Shown: positions 12,191 to 25,800 of the stretch, in pieces | Position numbering within the stretch: position 1 is the first letter of the stretch | Layout: every line of letters begins with the position of its first letter | Assembly (NCBI GenBank): GCA_038501625.1 | Contig: JAZAYU010000081.1 | Span: forward strand, 1,054,001-1,118,000 | Direction: 5' to 3' | Source of the DNA: Corbicula japonica | Taxonomy: Eukaryota > Mollusca > Bivalvia > Venerida > Cyrenidae | DNA length: 64,000 nucleotides | Notes under the pieces: model-generated | What the model was told of the DNA's origin: nothing | What the model saw: the letters and a program-made list of their open reading frames with translations, nothing else | The model's database searches: none | Position numbers and translations under genes: made by a program

Positions 12191-12632
12191 GCTGTAGTTC
12201 ATAAGGATAAATTTTATTAACCAGGAATGGGAAATTGTTATTATGTATATATAACAAATCATCAAGGCACATTGATGCTGTAATAATTTCAGCTTGATGT
12301 TCGGTAAAAAGAGATAACATAAAGTCTTTTCGATAACATTATGGAAACAGCAACAAGGGTTGCACGATAAGTACCCACTGGGATACCTATTCCTTGTTTT
12401 CAAAATTGATGTACCAAGTCTAACATAAAAGTATCCAGCAAGACGCGGTTATGTAACAAGGACAAGTTCAAAACTCCAGTTACATAGTTGACTGCTAATA
12501 CAACTTCCGGACAGTAAGAAACAGTATCGTCAGTTCAATTTTGACCAGGGAACCATCGTTATTGTTGAGAGGTCTATGGCGCCATATTGAGTCGACAAAC
12601 TGTCTTTATTTGTATACTCATTCACGTCCTGG

Positions 12633-12813
12633 GGCAGAAATGGCTGTCAACGTTTGCTACCGTTTGTAAACATTGTAAAGTACCTTTCGGCGATATTGAT
12701 GATATTGGTTCAGAGTTTTCACAATTTGCGTCAGTCGGTGATATTGATGATATTGGCACTACAGTAGTATCAATGTTTACAAACGGTAGCAACCGTTGAC
12801 AGCCATTTCTGCC
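12633..12813. repeat. 181-bp MITE-like element with about 43-bp terminal inverted repeats
   Basis: The ends are GGCAGAAATGGCTGTCAACG and CGTTGACAGCCATTTCTGCC in near-perfect inversion, extending inward through ACCGTTTGTAAACATTG. Between them lie two direct copies of GATATTGATGATATTGG. An identical element sits at 18358-18538 in unit 2. The open frame running through it is a by-product. Confidence 0.75.
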
Positions 12814-13169
12814 ATTCAGACTTTAGTGAGTATATAAATTAATGTATTTGAATGCAGTGTTTATTAAGTAAAACTACGAGATATCACTCCAAACTCCACC
12901 CCAAGTTGTTTTTTTATGCCGACTTCGTTTTGTCACAAGAGCGCATCGGAGACCCTCATTCAGGACAAAGCTGATAATAATTATGCAACAGCGAACAAGC
13001 AGTATATCATCATTTAATTACTATCTTCAAATTCAAGTGCAAAATAAAATGAAATGTTCCTAATCATCCTGCCAAATAATCAACCTAGTATATTTTTTTT
13101 CATTTGCATTTTAATCAATTAGTTAACTTAATGAACCTTTCCGCATTTTTCCATAATAATTGGAGTCCG

Positions 13170-13295
13170 ATTATGCATGAAATTCTGGTCCCAATGTTAT
13201 AAAACTGAGCATTGAAACCAGTCTCAAATCCCAAGCATCTGATTGGCTGAAAAAGCGACGAGTCAATTTTATAACCTTTACCCAGTTGAAATTGA
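13170..13295. repeat. Half copy of palindromic MITE family (TTATAAAACTGAG)
   Basis: It carries TTATAAAACTGAGCATTGAAACCAGTCTCAAATCCCAAGCATCTGATTGGCTGAAA, which is one arm of the palindrome at 33171-33305. The unit 2 copy is at about 18900-19015. Confidence 0.6.
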
Positions 13296-13817
13296 ATGCA
13301 TGAAACGGCCACTTTTAAAAGCAGTTTAAATTTCTTGTAAAATAATCCCTAAATATTCTGCTGCAATTATAGATCCATCGGTACTTAGATGTCACAAAAT
13401 TGTAGTAGCATATTATTTTTGACGTTTTTTGACGTTTGGACCCCATTATCATCGGGAATGGCAAGATCTATATTTCTCTATGGGGCAGAGATGTAGAAAA
13501 AAGAATTATGCATATTAGAACAATTTGCCAATTAGAGTTAAAACCTTCTTTAGGGTGCACCAGTCTCACTTACAACAGGTTCTTATATGAAGTACAACAA
13601 GTACAAGTTTTCTTTGTGAATTAGCTCCAACTCACAGACCAGCTCGACAATTGTGCATTATACAATGCGACCAAACAAGAAACATAAGAAACAAACAGAA
13701 TTGTCAAGGAAATAGTTCGAAATACCGGTATTTCGTCGTAACATTACTGACACCGTAAAGAAACGGGCTTTGCAATTACACCCCGTTGGATCCACATTGG
13801 AGTGTTTTCGTTACCGC

Positions 13818-16800
13818 TAGAGCACCCTCAATCAAACCGAGCCTGCAATATTTTCGTATTAAAATTTTGTCGTGTTCGGTGGTTTCCAATGTCCCCTAGT
13901 TCATCTAGTATAAACAAAACTCTCTATTTAAAAGTTGCATAATACTGCCTAGGCCTGTATGTTTAACAGATGCCAAGCATGAAATTTGTCAAGTTAATTG
14001 CTTAATGTGTATTTATTTTTCACGGTTACATGCTCGATATTTATGACATCAGAAAAGCAAATATGTTAGAACTAAAACAAATCGGGTAAGAACAGCGGGT
14101 CAGTTTTATAGCAAGTTTATAGCAGTTTTTTGACTGTAAGCAATGGCAGAAAGTATTTATTATTTTCGATTCGAATGTAAACTTTTTTTTCTGGTAAAGG
14201 AAAACACAAGATTCTAACTCCGGGATGGTCGAACTACTGAACTTTTTAAATCTTCTAACATGAACGGTTCCGATTCCGGTAGGACTCAAACAACCTAGGC
14301 CCCAGAGCAGTTACTTGTTTTTCATGTGACTGTCATGTTATTGATCATGTACTATACAACCGGGGAGAAGTTTCATCATTAAAAATAAAAATATGCTATA
14401 CAAGCATGACAATCATAATGAAAATATTTCGGGTTTTCTAAGAACATGTTCTTTCAGTCATTCTTACCAAGCCCAAAATGCGATTGAGATGTAATTAGTT
14501 GGTGAATATGAGTCATTTATCGCAATGCGTGAAAAGAAACACTTTTCTAGATGATATATTGATATCAGTAGTTGCATATGTTTATATTATTCGGCGTTAG
14601 CTGTCTAAGCTCACTTTTGACCTAGTTTTTCGACCATTGAAATGTTGTAAATAATACTCGTATTCTCTTATTATGCAGAGGGAAAATGAAATAAACTATT
14701 TCGATTGGTAGCTATTTACACCAGAGAGGCATCTAGCAGGCTGGAGAGGTATCTAGTGGGATTTTATTATTATGCAGCGGAAAAATCAAATAGATTAATT
14801 AGATTGGTTGTTAGTGGGTGTTGTATTGGAGGAAAAACATATTTACGATTTAAGAAACCAGTTAAGTCAATATTGATGGCTTAAATACAATATTATATGG
14901 ATTATTCCTGGGTGTTACTTGCATACAATACACAGTGTAAAACGAAAGAGAAGTGTAGATATTCCTAGTTCTTACTGGTTCCTTTCTAGTTCCTTTGATA
15001 CTGATTGTTAATTTCAAGTACGTAGATAAGTTCATTGTAGTGTAGTGGCTAACACTCTCGCCTCTCAAGCGGAGGCCCCGGGTTCAATACTCAGGACGGA
15101 CACTTTTTTTAAAACTTAATATACGTAGAAGTTGGTAGATTTCGCTTTTGTAACATGGTAGATTTCGCTCTTGTAACAGGCTGTTATTATTTATATTTAT
15201 TGAATTTCATGGACATTTATTCATCTTGAATTCTCACTCTACCAAAGCAAAGCATATCTGAAATAGGTATATGCTGGTCTACAATGTTTAGTGCCAATTC
15301 GTCTAAATAATGTTAGGGTTTTCAAGAAATTCAAGGAAAACGTACGTCCTGGTTCAAACCGAAAGTAGATTTCTATAGATTTCTACTAGGTATGAGTTGG
15401 TTTGGTATATTGTCCATGAATTGCAGAATTCTCATGCAAACGGTTTTTCTTTTGTTTTAGTATGTGCTTTATAATTAGAACATGAATTAGACTAAATTGA
15501 GCTTGCAAACATTAACTACATCTTAGCTAAATATATTTCTTTACTAAAATCTAGGTGGCAATAAATATTTTCCCAAAATTCATTTTTGAAATTTTAGCCT
15601 GTTTTCGCCATTTGCAATGTTTGCGACGCCTTAAACAGAGCCATGCAATACGACTTCTCAACATATATTTCACTGTGTTTTAGTCCGTTTAATTTTCTTC
15701 GGATTTGAGTATACTTTAAAAGCCATCTTATGAAACATTTGCTGAATTAATTAATTAATTGTGAATACATTTTGATACCAAACATATTTCGTTAGACATA
15801 ACTCTGGTTTATAGCTTCTTCATAGATCGTTACTCGTCAACCGTGTTGCTTTTAATATTTCATTCAAGAATAGAGATGCAACTGTGATTATATGTAGTTA
15901 GTATAATTAAAATTGCTTGAGTCATGGTAGAAAACGATCCGCCAGATTTATTATAAATGCAGTAAGTAAACATCGAATTTCGCCAAATCCTTACTTTAAG
16001 TTCATTCATGAACATGTTTTCTATTAAATGATCAGATGAAGAGGTAATTCTTACGCAATCGTTTTTGATGTGGATTTTTTGTGATACGGCATGATGCACC
16101 ACGAAAGGTAATTGATTTTATATATTCAGCTAGATCATTTTCTACTTTACTTCAAATCAAAAGCGCCTTAAACTACACTTGCCTATCAGGTTTATACGAT
16201 TTTGAGTAAGTTATTAAGTTATGTGCTTAAACCGATTAACATTTGTTCAGGGTTTCCCGCTCTTGGAAATTAAATATCATTCCTGTCCGCAGGCAATCAA
16301 ATTCAAGACTTAATATCATTATGTCAAAAATGTGTTCGTGTCGTATTAAGAGAAGTAAAATTAACGTTTTTTATTGTGTTTGAGAAAACCTTATCATGGT
16401 TAAGTAATAGTGAATAGGACAAGTACCTTTTAATTTAAAGGCAACCTTAAGTTTCATGTTAATGCAGCGTTTGAAAGGGCCATAACTAAACATAGTGAAA
16501 AATATTTTCCAAGTATAAAGTAAATATTACAAGTTCTTTCAAAGTTATAGGCACCATTTAGGTTCGTGTTAAAGTCGGGGACTACCGGACGATGCAGCCG
16601 GCGACAACGACGCCGCCGGACAATAGGATAGGATGGGTTTGAATATGTGCTTACCTGTTATTTTAGGCGACACAAAAAGTTAAATATGCATATCAGAAAT
16701 TGCTTCACCCATAAAACCATAAAACACAGCCTCATAACGCGCAGAAAAAGGTTAGAGAAGAAAAAAATCCTGGGTTTATAAGAAGATCAATTTCTAATTA

Positions 16801-19546
16801 GATACCACAAACAAAAAAAGAACCTTTGAGGTTACTGCATTAGGACTGTCAGTGGCAAAACAATTTGCCACTGGTGATTTAAACCAGGTTCTAGAGTGCG
16901 CTAAGCTCACACTTGCCCTTACAAGTTTCAAGTAAAACAGGTACTATTGTCTCAGTAAAATATCTCCAACCCACCCATCAAGTTGATTGTTGAATGCAAA
17001 AGCACACAAACATTTAAAACATAAGAAGTTAATAGCATTGGATGGCGAAAGGATGGGTAATCATTGATCTTACTAGACTAGAGCTCTGGATTAAAATCAG
17101 CAAAAACACGATGACAGGGATAAAAGAAACAGATGGAGCTTTTAGTATTTTTTAACAAGATTTCCCCTTAAACTATCAAACCTCTGCCACCGTCGGGCAA
17201 ACTAAACGGTAAAGCAAAATGATCAACCTTAGACAGTTTAATCACCCGGCATGCAGAGCGTTGTAAAATAACATTTTGTTAACATTTCGTTTTGAATTTA
17301 CAGATGGGTTTTACAAATAACGTTGAGAAATTAATATTGCCTTTTATTTTCTTAAGTTTATAAATTAAATTGCCATAAAAATGGCTGTGAGATACCATGT
17401 TGCAATAATGATTTGAAACTGCACCAGTATTTTGGAATTAAATCTGGATATCGGCGATAAAACTTGCAAAAACAGTTCTTTAATTTTTATCAAAGATACC
17501 TCTGTTTAGTTTTTCTGGTATGCAAAGATTACGTTCATTGAAATCTTAAACATTACTACAAGCACTGTTTACTTTTAACCGGGAGTAAGTTTTCCTTGAA
17601 TTTTTTAAAAACCCTAACATTATTTTGACGAATTGACACTAAACATTGTAGACCAGCATATACATATTTCACGTATGAGTTGCTTTGGTATATTGTCCAC
17701 GAATTTAGAGTTCTCATGTCAACGGTTTTTCTTGTTTTAGTATGTGCTTCTTAATTAGAACATGAATTAGACTAAATTGAGCTTGCAAACATTAACTACA
17801 TCCTTAGCTAAATACATTTCTTTACTTAAATCTAGGTGGCAATAAGTATTTCCCCAAAATTCATTTTTGAAATTTTAGCCAGTTTTCGCAATTTGCAATG
17901 TTTGCGACCCCTTAAGCTGTAGTTCATAAGGATAAATTTTATTAACCAGGAATGGGAAATTGTTATTATGTATATATAACAAATCATCAAGGCACATTGA
18001 TGCTGTAATAATTTCAGCTTGATGTTCGGTAAAAAGAGATAACATAAAGTCTTTTCGATAACATTATGGAAACAGCAACAATGGTTGCACGATAAGTACC
18101 CACTGGGATACCTATTCCTTGTTTTCAAAATTGATGTACCAAGTCTAACATAAAAGTATCCAGCAAGACGCGGTTATGTAACAAGGACAAGTTCAAAACT
18201 CCAGTTACATAGTTGACTGCTAATACAACTTCCGGACAGTAAGAAACAGTATCGTCAGTTCAATTTTGACCAGGGAACCATCGTTATTGTTGAGAGGTCT
18301 ATGGCGCCATATTGAGTCGACAAACTGTCTTTATTTGTATACTCATTCACGTCCTGGGGCAGAAATGGCTGTCAACGTTTGCTACCGTTTGTAAACATTG
18401 TAAAGTACCTTTCGGCGATATTGATGATATTGGTTCAGAGTTTTCACAATTTGTGTCAGTCGGTGATATTGATGATATTGGCACTACAGTAGTATCAATG
18501 TTTACAAACGGTAGCAACCGTTGACAGCCATTTCTGCCATTCAGACTTGAGTGAGTATATAAATTAATGTATTTGAATGCAGTGTTTATTAAGTAAAACT
18601 ACGAGATATCACTCCAAAACTCCACTCCAAGTTTTTTTTTTATGCCGACTTCGTTTTGTCACAAGAGCGCATCGGAGACCCTCATTCAGGACAAAGCTGA
18701 TAATAATTATGCAACAGCGAACAAGCAGTATATCATCATTTAATTACTATCTTCAAATTCAAGTGCAAAATAAAATGAAATGTTCCTAATCATCCAGCCA
18801 AATAATCAACCTAGTATATTTTTTTTTCATTTGCATTTTAATCAGTTAGTTAACTTAATGAACCTTTCCGCATTTTTCCATAATAATTGGAGTCCGATTA
18901 TGCATGAAATTCTGGTCCCAATGTTATAAAACTGAGCATTGAAACCAGTCTCAAATCCCAAGCATCTGATTGGCTGAAAAAGCGACGAGTCAATTTTATA
19001 ACCTTTACCCAGTTGAAATTGAATGCATGAAACGGCCACTTTTAAAAGCAGTTTAAATTTCTTGTAAAATAATCCCTAAATATTCTGCTGCAATTATAGA
19101 TCCATCGGTACTTAGATGTCACAAAATTGTAGTAGCATATTATTTTTGACGTTTTTTGACGTTTGGACCCCATTATCATCGGGAATGGCAAGATCTATAT
19201 TTCTCTATGGGGCAGAGATGTAGAAAAAAGAATTATGCATATTAGAACAATTTGCCAATTAGAGTTAAAACCTTCTTTAGGGTGCACCAGTCTCACTTAC
19301 AACAGGTTCTTATATGAAGTACAACAAGTACAAGTTTTCTTTGTGAATTAGCTCCAACTCACAGACCAGCTCGACAATTGTGCATTATGCAATGCGACCA
19401 AACAAGAAACATAAGAAACAAACAGCATTGTCAAGGAAATAGTTCGAAATACCGGTATTTCGTCGTAACATTACTGACACCGTAAAGAAACGGGCTTTGC
19501 AATTACACCCCGATGGATCCACATTGGAGTGTTTTCGTTACCGCTA
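13818..19546 (+). repeat. Tandem segmental duplication, unit 2 (about 5.7 kb)
   Basis: It is a near-identical copy of unit 1 from TAGAGCACCC to GTTTTCGTTACCGCTA. The junction at 15240/15241 joins CTCACTC (unit 1 7440) to CAAAGCAAAGC (unit 1 9524) through a shared TAC. About 2080 bp of unit 1 are missing, including the asymmetric tract and the left arm of the fold-back element. Confidence 0.9.
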
Positions 19547-19728
19547 AACAATATTGTTAAAAGATCCATTGCATAATGGCATAATCTGTTAACGTTAAAT
19601 AATTGTTACTGGTATTATGAACAGACAAGCACATAAAAAATAAGAACGAAGAAAGAAGGTCCATCAAGGGTGTTTTTGCTGATTTAACTGCAGTTTTCGT
19701 ATTTCATTATAACATTGATATATTTCAG

Positions 19729-19823
19729 TTCTAAAAGATAGGAGAATCTGGAGAGTGAGTAGGAGGAATAGAACAACCATGCCGCTGTTTAGAACGAAAC
19801 AAGTGAACAACTTGTGTCTACTG
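19729..19823 (+). CDS. HVCN1-like: Gene 1 exon 1 (5' UTR end plus codons 1-15)
   Basis: The acceptor ATATTTCAG ends at 19728. Fifty untranslated nt follow, then ATG at 19779 and donor CTG|GTAAGC after 19823 (phase 0). An untranslated exon must lie upstream, but I cannot place it. The start is chosen because the paralogue encodes the same MPLFR peptide in the same position. Confidence 0.8.
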
Positions 19824-22800
19824 GTAAGCAATATTCAAGCAATATTATAGGATAAAAAAGAAAATCTTGTCAAAACGCTGGATTGATCGTCATTCGAAAA
19901 TAATTATAAGCAAATGACGTGTTTCAACAATGTACTTTTATATGAAAAGTTTATACGTCTCGTCTCTACTGTTTGACCGACTAGTCCATAATTTGTGTCA
20001 TGAATTGGAAAAGTGTAGTTAAAATAAAATATGTGAATAACACGGAATATGAAAAATATTATTTCATTATGCAATAAGAAACAAATAGGATACAAATCTC
20101 AGTTTTTCATATCGTTTTACATGTTACACAGTGGACCAACAGTTAGACATATATTATGTTGAATAAATACGTCTGACGGCCTAGTCATATTTCATTTTCT
20201 AACTTTTTCATTGACATCCCGGTATCTGAGTAAATCAATTCCTTTTTATGTTTTTTTTTTCATGAAGACAAGATTAAGTTTTGACGTTTTATATCTCGCT
20301 AAGCTACAGTAATTCAGCTAAGAATAACAACTCTGATGTTATTCATTTTTTGGGTCCACAACCGTTTTACACATTTCGTATAGTTTACTTTTAAAAATCG
20401 AAACTGAGTGAAATCATAATTATTATGATTAAAATAAGCTCACATAGCGCCTAGTCGCATACATCAGAGCAAGCTAAGGCTGAGCTAGCCGGGACAAGCA
20501 CCCTATGGCTGAACTAGCCGGAACAAGCACGCAGCGGCTGAGCTAGCCGGGACAAGCACGCAGCGGCTGAGCTAGCCGGGACAAGCACGCAGCGGCTGAG
20601 CTAACCGGGGCAAGCACGCAGCGGCTGAGCTAGCCGGGACAAGCACGCTACGGCTTAGCTAATCGGGGCAAGCACGCAGCGGCTTAGCTAGCCGGGACAT
20701 GCACGCTACGGCTTAGCTAGCCGGGGACAAGCACGCAGCGGCTGAGCTAGCCGGGACAAGCACGCAGCGGCTGAGCTAGCCGGGACAAGCACATTACGAC
20801 TGAGCTAGCCGGGACAAGCCCTTGAAGGTTGCGCAAATATCGATAATGATTTTTGATTGACGTGACCATTAATCAATGACATCTGTACCTGATTTTAAAT
20901 GGATGTTGTTGGTTTTTTGCACTATGGGCTTTTTACGACAGCAAAGAATCAAATCTTATCATATAAATCGGGTTCTTATACCATAAGTATTGACGGAGCT
21001 TTCTTTTGTTCGAGCGAATTGGGTCGAACAAGTAATGTGAATTTAAAAAGAAAACAACTTGTTAAAAAGGAAGCAGTTTGCACTCAAACATTGAAGTTAC
21101 ATTTTCATTCTGGAACATTAAACCGTTTTGAAAGGTCAAAGAGCGCACTACGTCTCCCAAGAGTAATCAAGGAGAATAAAAAACAATAACAGAGACAGGG
21201 CAAAGGTGGCAATTAAACTGATTTAGTTAACAGGCATGTTTGCCAATTTTTGGGTGTGATTGATATCCACGAACATTGACTTAATATGTTAAACTTATTG
21301 CACTCGTTCGTATTATTTTGCCCTTGTCTGGAGAGACAGAAATGAGGTTTCTTGGTTAGATATAGGTGGCAATATTAGATAGGTCCCAACAGAATAAACA
21401 TATCTTGTTTTGTAGGCCATGGCCGCAGAGACGGCAGAAATGGCCAAGAACATAATGGTGCTGGACAAAACGGAAGCGGCACTAGAGAAAGAAGTGGAGA
21501 AAGAAGAGAAGAGACCCCCACCAAAGACCACCGTTGGAAAGTAGGTAACGGTCATCTGTTATTGCCCCAGAGGTTACAGTTTCAAAAGGAAGATAATTTT
21601 AGCTCGACTATTCGAAGAATAGGGGAGCTATCCTTCTCGCCCCGGTGCCGGCGTCGGCGTCGGTGTCGGCGTCCGTTAAACAAATGAGTTAAACAAAAAA
21701 TGCACTTTGGTCCATAACTTAAAAACTACTTATGATATCAACTTGAAACTTTGAATATATATTCACCATCAAATTCTACATCATTACCATCAACACCCAT
21801 AACTCTGCTACAAGTAATTTTCGAGTTATGCCCCTTTTTCACTTAAAGTTTGTGTTAAGGAAAATATGCACTTTGGTCCATAACTTATAAACTACTTGAG
21901 ATATCAACTTGAAACTTGGAATATATATTCACCATCAAATTCTACATCATTAACCCATAACTCTGCTGTCAATATATTTCAAGTTATGCCACTTTTTTCT
22001 TATATTTTGTGTTAAGCAAAATATGCATTTTGCCCATAACTTTACAACTACTTGAGATATTGCCTTGAAACTTGAAATATTTTTTTCACCATCAAAATCT
22101 ACATCATAACCAACAACACCCATAACCCTGCTTCCTATTTTTTTCAAATTATGCCCCCTTTTCACTTACATTTTGTGTTAAGCAAAATTTACACTTGGCC
22201 CTTAACTTCGTTATGAATGGAGGGATTTCAAAATAACTTGGCAAAAATTTTCACCATGGCAAATGATAGTGCCTCTAACTGGGAGCGAACCCGCACCGTC
22301 ACGGCGACAGCGCCTAGCCCTGCAATTCCTGCGACGCAACCAATTGAGCTAACCGGGACAACCCCAAAAAAGGTTGATCGGATAGCCCTGATATACGTAA
22401 CAATCACTGCATGACATGGGTAACGGGTTATTTTACTGATAACAGTACTGACTATATGTACAAGGCGGTGTGTCGCGTACAATACCCATGCCAGTAGGTC
22501 CAAGGTCAATGTCACTGTTACTAAAAATAAAATTTTCTTGCAAAATCGTGTCTGTAACTTTGTTATTTCTTATTGGATTTTTAAATAACTTGGTATAATT
22601 GTTCACCATATCAAGACGGTGTGTCACGTACATGCCCAAGCCTGTAGGTCGAAGGTCAAGGTCACTGTTACTAAAAATATAATTTTCTTGTCCGGGCTGT
22701 TACTTTGTTATGAATGGAGGGATTTCAAAATAACTTGGCATAAATGTTCACTATGACAAGGCAGTGTGTCCGCACAATACCCATGCCTGTAGATTCAAGG

Positions 22801-25800
22801 TCAAGGTCACTGTTACTAAAAATAGAATTTTCGTGTCCAGGCTGTAACTTCGTTATGAATGGAGGGATTTCAAAATAACTTGACACAAATGTTCACCATG
22901 ACAGGGCGGTGTGTCGCGTACCATGCCCATGCCTGTAGGTCAAAGGTCAAGGTCACTGTTACTAAATATAGAATTCTCTTGTCCGGGCTGTTTCTTTGTT
23001 ATGAATAGAGGTATTTCAAAATAACTTTGCACAAATGTTCACTATGACAAGACAGTGTGTCAGCACAATACCCAAGCCTGAAGGTCCAAGATCAAGGTCA
23101 CTGTTACTATAAATAGAATTTTCTTGTCCGGGTTGTAACTTCATTATAAATGGAGGGATTTCGAAATAACTTGACACAAATGTTCACCATGACAGGGCGG
23201 TGTGTCCTGTACCATGCCCATGCCTGTAGGTCGTCACTGTAACTAAAAATAGAATTCTCTTGTCCAGGCTGTAACTGCGTTAGGAATAGAGTGATTTCAA
23301 AATAACTTGACACAAATGTTCATCATGACAAGGTGGTGTGTCCCGTACCATGCCCATGCCTGTAGGTCCAAGGTCAAGGACACTGTTACTTAAATAGAAT
23401 TTTCTTGTCAGGGTTGTAACTACGTTAGGAATAGAGTAATTTCAAAATAACTTGGCAGAAATGTTCACCATGACAAGATGGTGAGTTGTGTACCATGTCC
23501 ATGCCTGTAGGTCCAAGGTCAAGGTAACTGTTACTAAAAATAGAATTTTCTTTTCCGGGCTATAACTTTGTTTTGAATGGAGGGTTTTCAAAATAACTTG
23601 GCACAAATGTTCACCATGACAAGGCGTGGTGTTGCGTACATTACCCATGCCTGTAAGTCCAAGGTCAAGGTCACAGTTACTAAAACTTAATTTACTTGAT
23701 CTTCAAGTTTATGCATATTCTTATAATTACTCAAACATCACTGTCTTTTGCTATTAATCATTGCACTTGAGTGTCTGAAAACGATGCATCGCGGGGCATC
23801 CATGTCCTATGGACACATTTCTAGTTTCACTTATATTTTCACTTAAGTGCACTTCATCGATAACTTTGCAAATACTTAAGGTACCAACGTCAAACTTCCA
23901 TTATATTTTCATTTCAGTTCTTTTTCTGTAACATTACTGAAGTGATTGATATTTAACTAAAAGTAAATGTCTCTAATAAAAAATTACTAACAAGTTTTCT
24001 AACAAATTCAGAAAAATTTCATAGTTATTCCCCTATTCAGTTTAATATTTATGGTACATTAAGGAATTGTTTCTGTTATTTGAAATGAATTTCTCCCTTA
24101 CCATTCACTTGTTAATATTTTTCCTGATTGCACATGAATGTATGGCCATAGTTGTTATTGTTTTAATCTTCAAATTGCATTTGTTTCAAATCATTCGAAT
24201 AGTCGAGCATGCTGTCTCCTCTGACAGATCTTGTTATAGAATTGTAATTGTTCTTGGTTTTGAATTAAATGACTTTCTCTTGTTTCATACCAACAATGTT
24301 TCCATGAACGATCTGTTTTAATTATTATACAGCTTCAGTTAATTAATAGAGCTGAAGGTTACTTTGGAGATTAAATTTGCAGGAATAAATGTGCTCACAA
24401 GAATACATGTAGTTATGACTGCGCGAATGCATGTTAAAATAACCTATTCGAAAATTAAGCATGTGTTCAATGTAGAGCCAACTATCAGGTATGATAATGT
24501 TTCTGTTGCAGAATACGACGTAAAGGGGAGCACCTGATACATGGGAGATATTTGCTGCTACTGTTGGTTATTCTCAACGTACTCGATTGCTTTCTTGTGT
24601 TTGGAGAGCTTTTGCTAGATGTCGAATACGTCGTAGGTTGGTTTGTATGTTTGTGTGTGTCTGATTGGCCGTACAAACGTTTCGAAACTAACTAAAAGGT
24701 GAATCGACTATATATAAGCCAAACTTCAAATCATTTAAACAATTACGGTGATAACGCACGCACGCACACATCGACACGCGCGCACACACAATCGCATAAT
24801 CTGTTTATACCTTTCTGTTCTTCTTAAGATAACCTCTCTGCTTTTCATACATGCTGACTGGTCACCTTATTCCATCTTATTACCAGTAACCAAGCTGGAT
24901 GCGTCGAGTCGGTTTAACATGTTAACCATAACCGAATACTCACGGGAACACGAAAACTATTTAAACTATTTATTAAAACCTAATTACTAAACTGACATAC
25001 CAAAAATAGTATGCTTTTTGTCATTTTGTCATAGCCGGTGGAGTCACACCTTAAAGATAAAGCTTTGCACAGAATTACTTTACGCGTAACGAGAACAATC
25101 GGCATTGTCGCCTCCAATTGAAAGGGACAAGGGATAGTTTCGTACTTTGGTCTTGCTAGTAAATATACTAAAACAGTTAATTTTAGTGGCTAAATTGCAT
25201 GATTGCTAGCTTTGCATGTTCCAAGCTAAATAGCAGTCGGAGGGAAATACACTTTGTCATAGTAAGCTACTGAACTTGGAGATGAGCTATTCCATTAAGA
25301 AACTTGGGTGAGAGACATTTTTCAGATGCTCGTGACATTGTGCAAAGGTTAAAAAATTAACAAAGAGCGGAATTCCATTTTGGAATTGGTGAGGTAAAAT
25401 GTGAATAGATCCAAGTCGACACAACACGCAAACAAGAAGTGCAAAATTATATATTACTAATAAAGAAACTTGAAAAGTACCATGAATATGACTTCTTTAT
25501 TTTAACTAAGATTCCTCTTTAGGAATAAAACATAAATCTGAAACAATCAAGTGCACTTTTCATGTCATAAATCAGTTTGTAAAAGCTAACGAATGTGATA
25601 GCTACCTCATTTTCACATAAAGACTGTTCTAACTGTGAACCTACTGTAAATGTTAATCATATTAAACTAATTAAAACAATCAGTTAACATAAAAATGCAC
25701 TGCTTAATTAATTTCAAAGTGACGCAGTTCATTTAAAACTAGGATATATTGTACTAGTAAAGGTACGCCTTTGATTACCAATTAGAACTTCGCGCATATA

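Larger units (their letters stand above)
6012..13817 (+). repeat. Tandem segmental duplication, unit 1 (about 7.8 kb)
   Basis: Unit 1 begins at TAGAACACCCTCAATC and is followed directly by unit 2, which begins TAGAGCACCCTCAATC at 13818. Alignment by eye holds over the whole length at about 99% identity, with scattered single-base changes. Unit 1 alone contains 7444-9523. No convincing coding exon lies in either unit, and the open frames found in both are copies of each other rather than evidence of genes. Confidence 0.9.

Noticed and set aside
20899..21189. 96-codon open frame in intron 1 of gene 1
   Set aside because: It has no recognised motif and no paralogous counterpart in gene 2, and it lies wholly between two supported exons.
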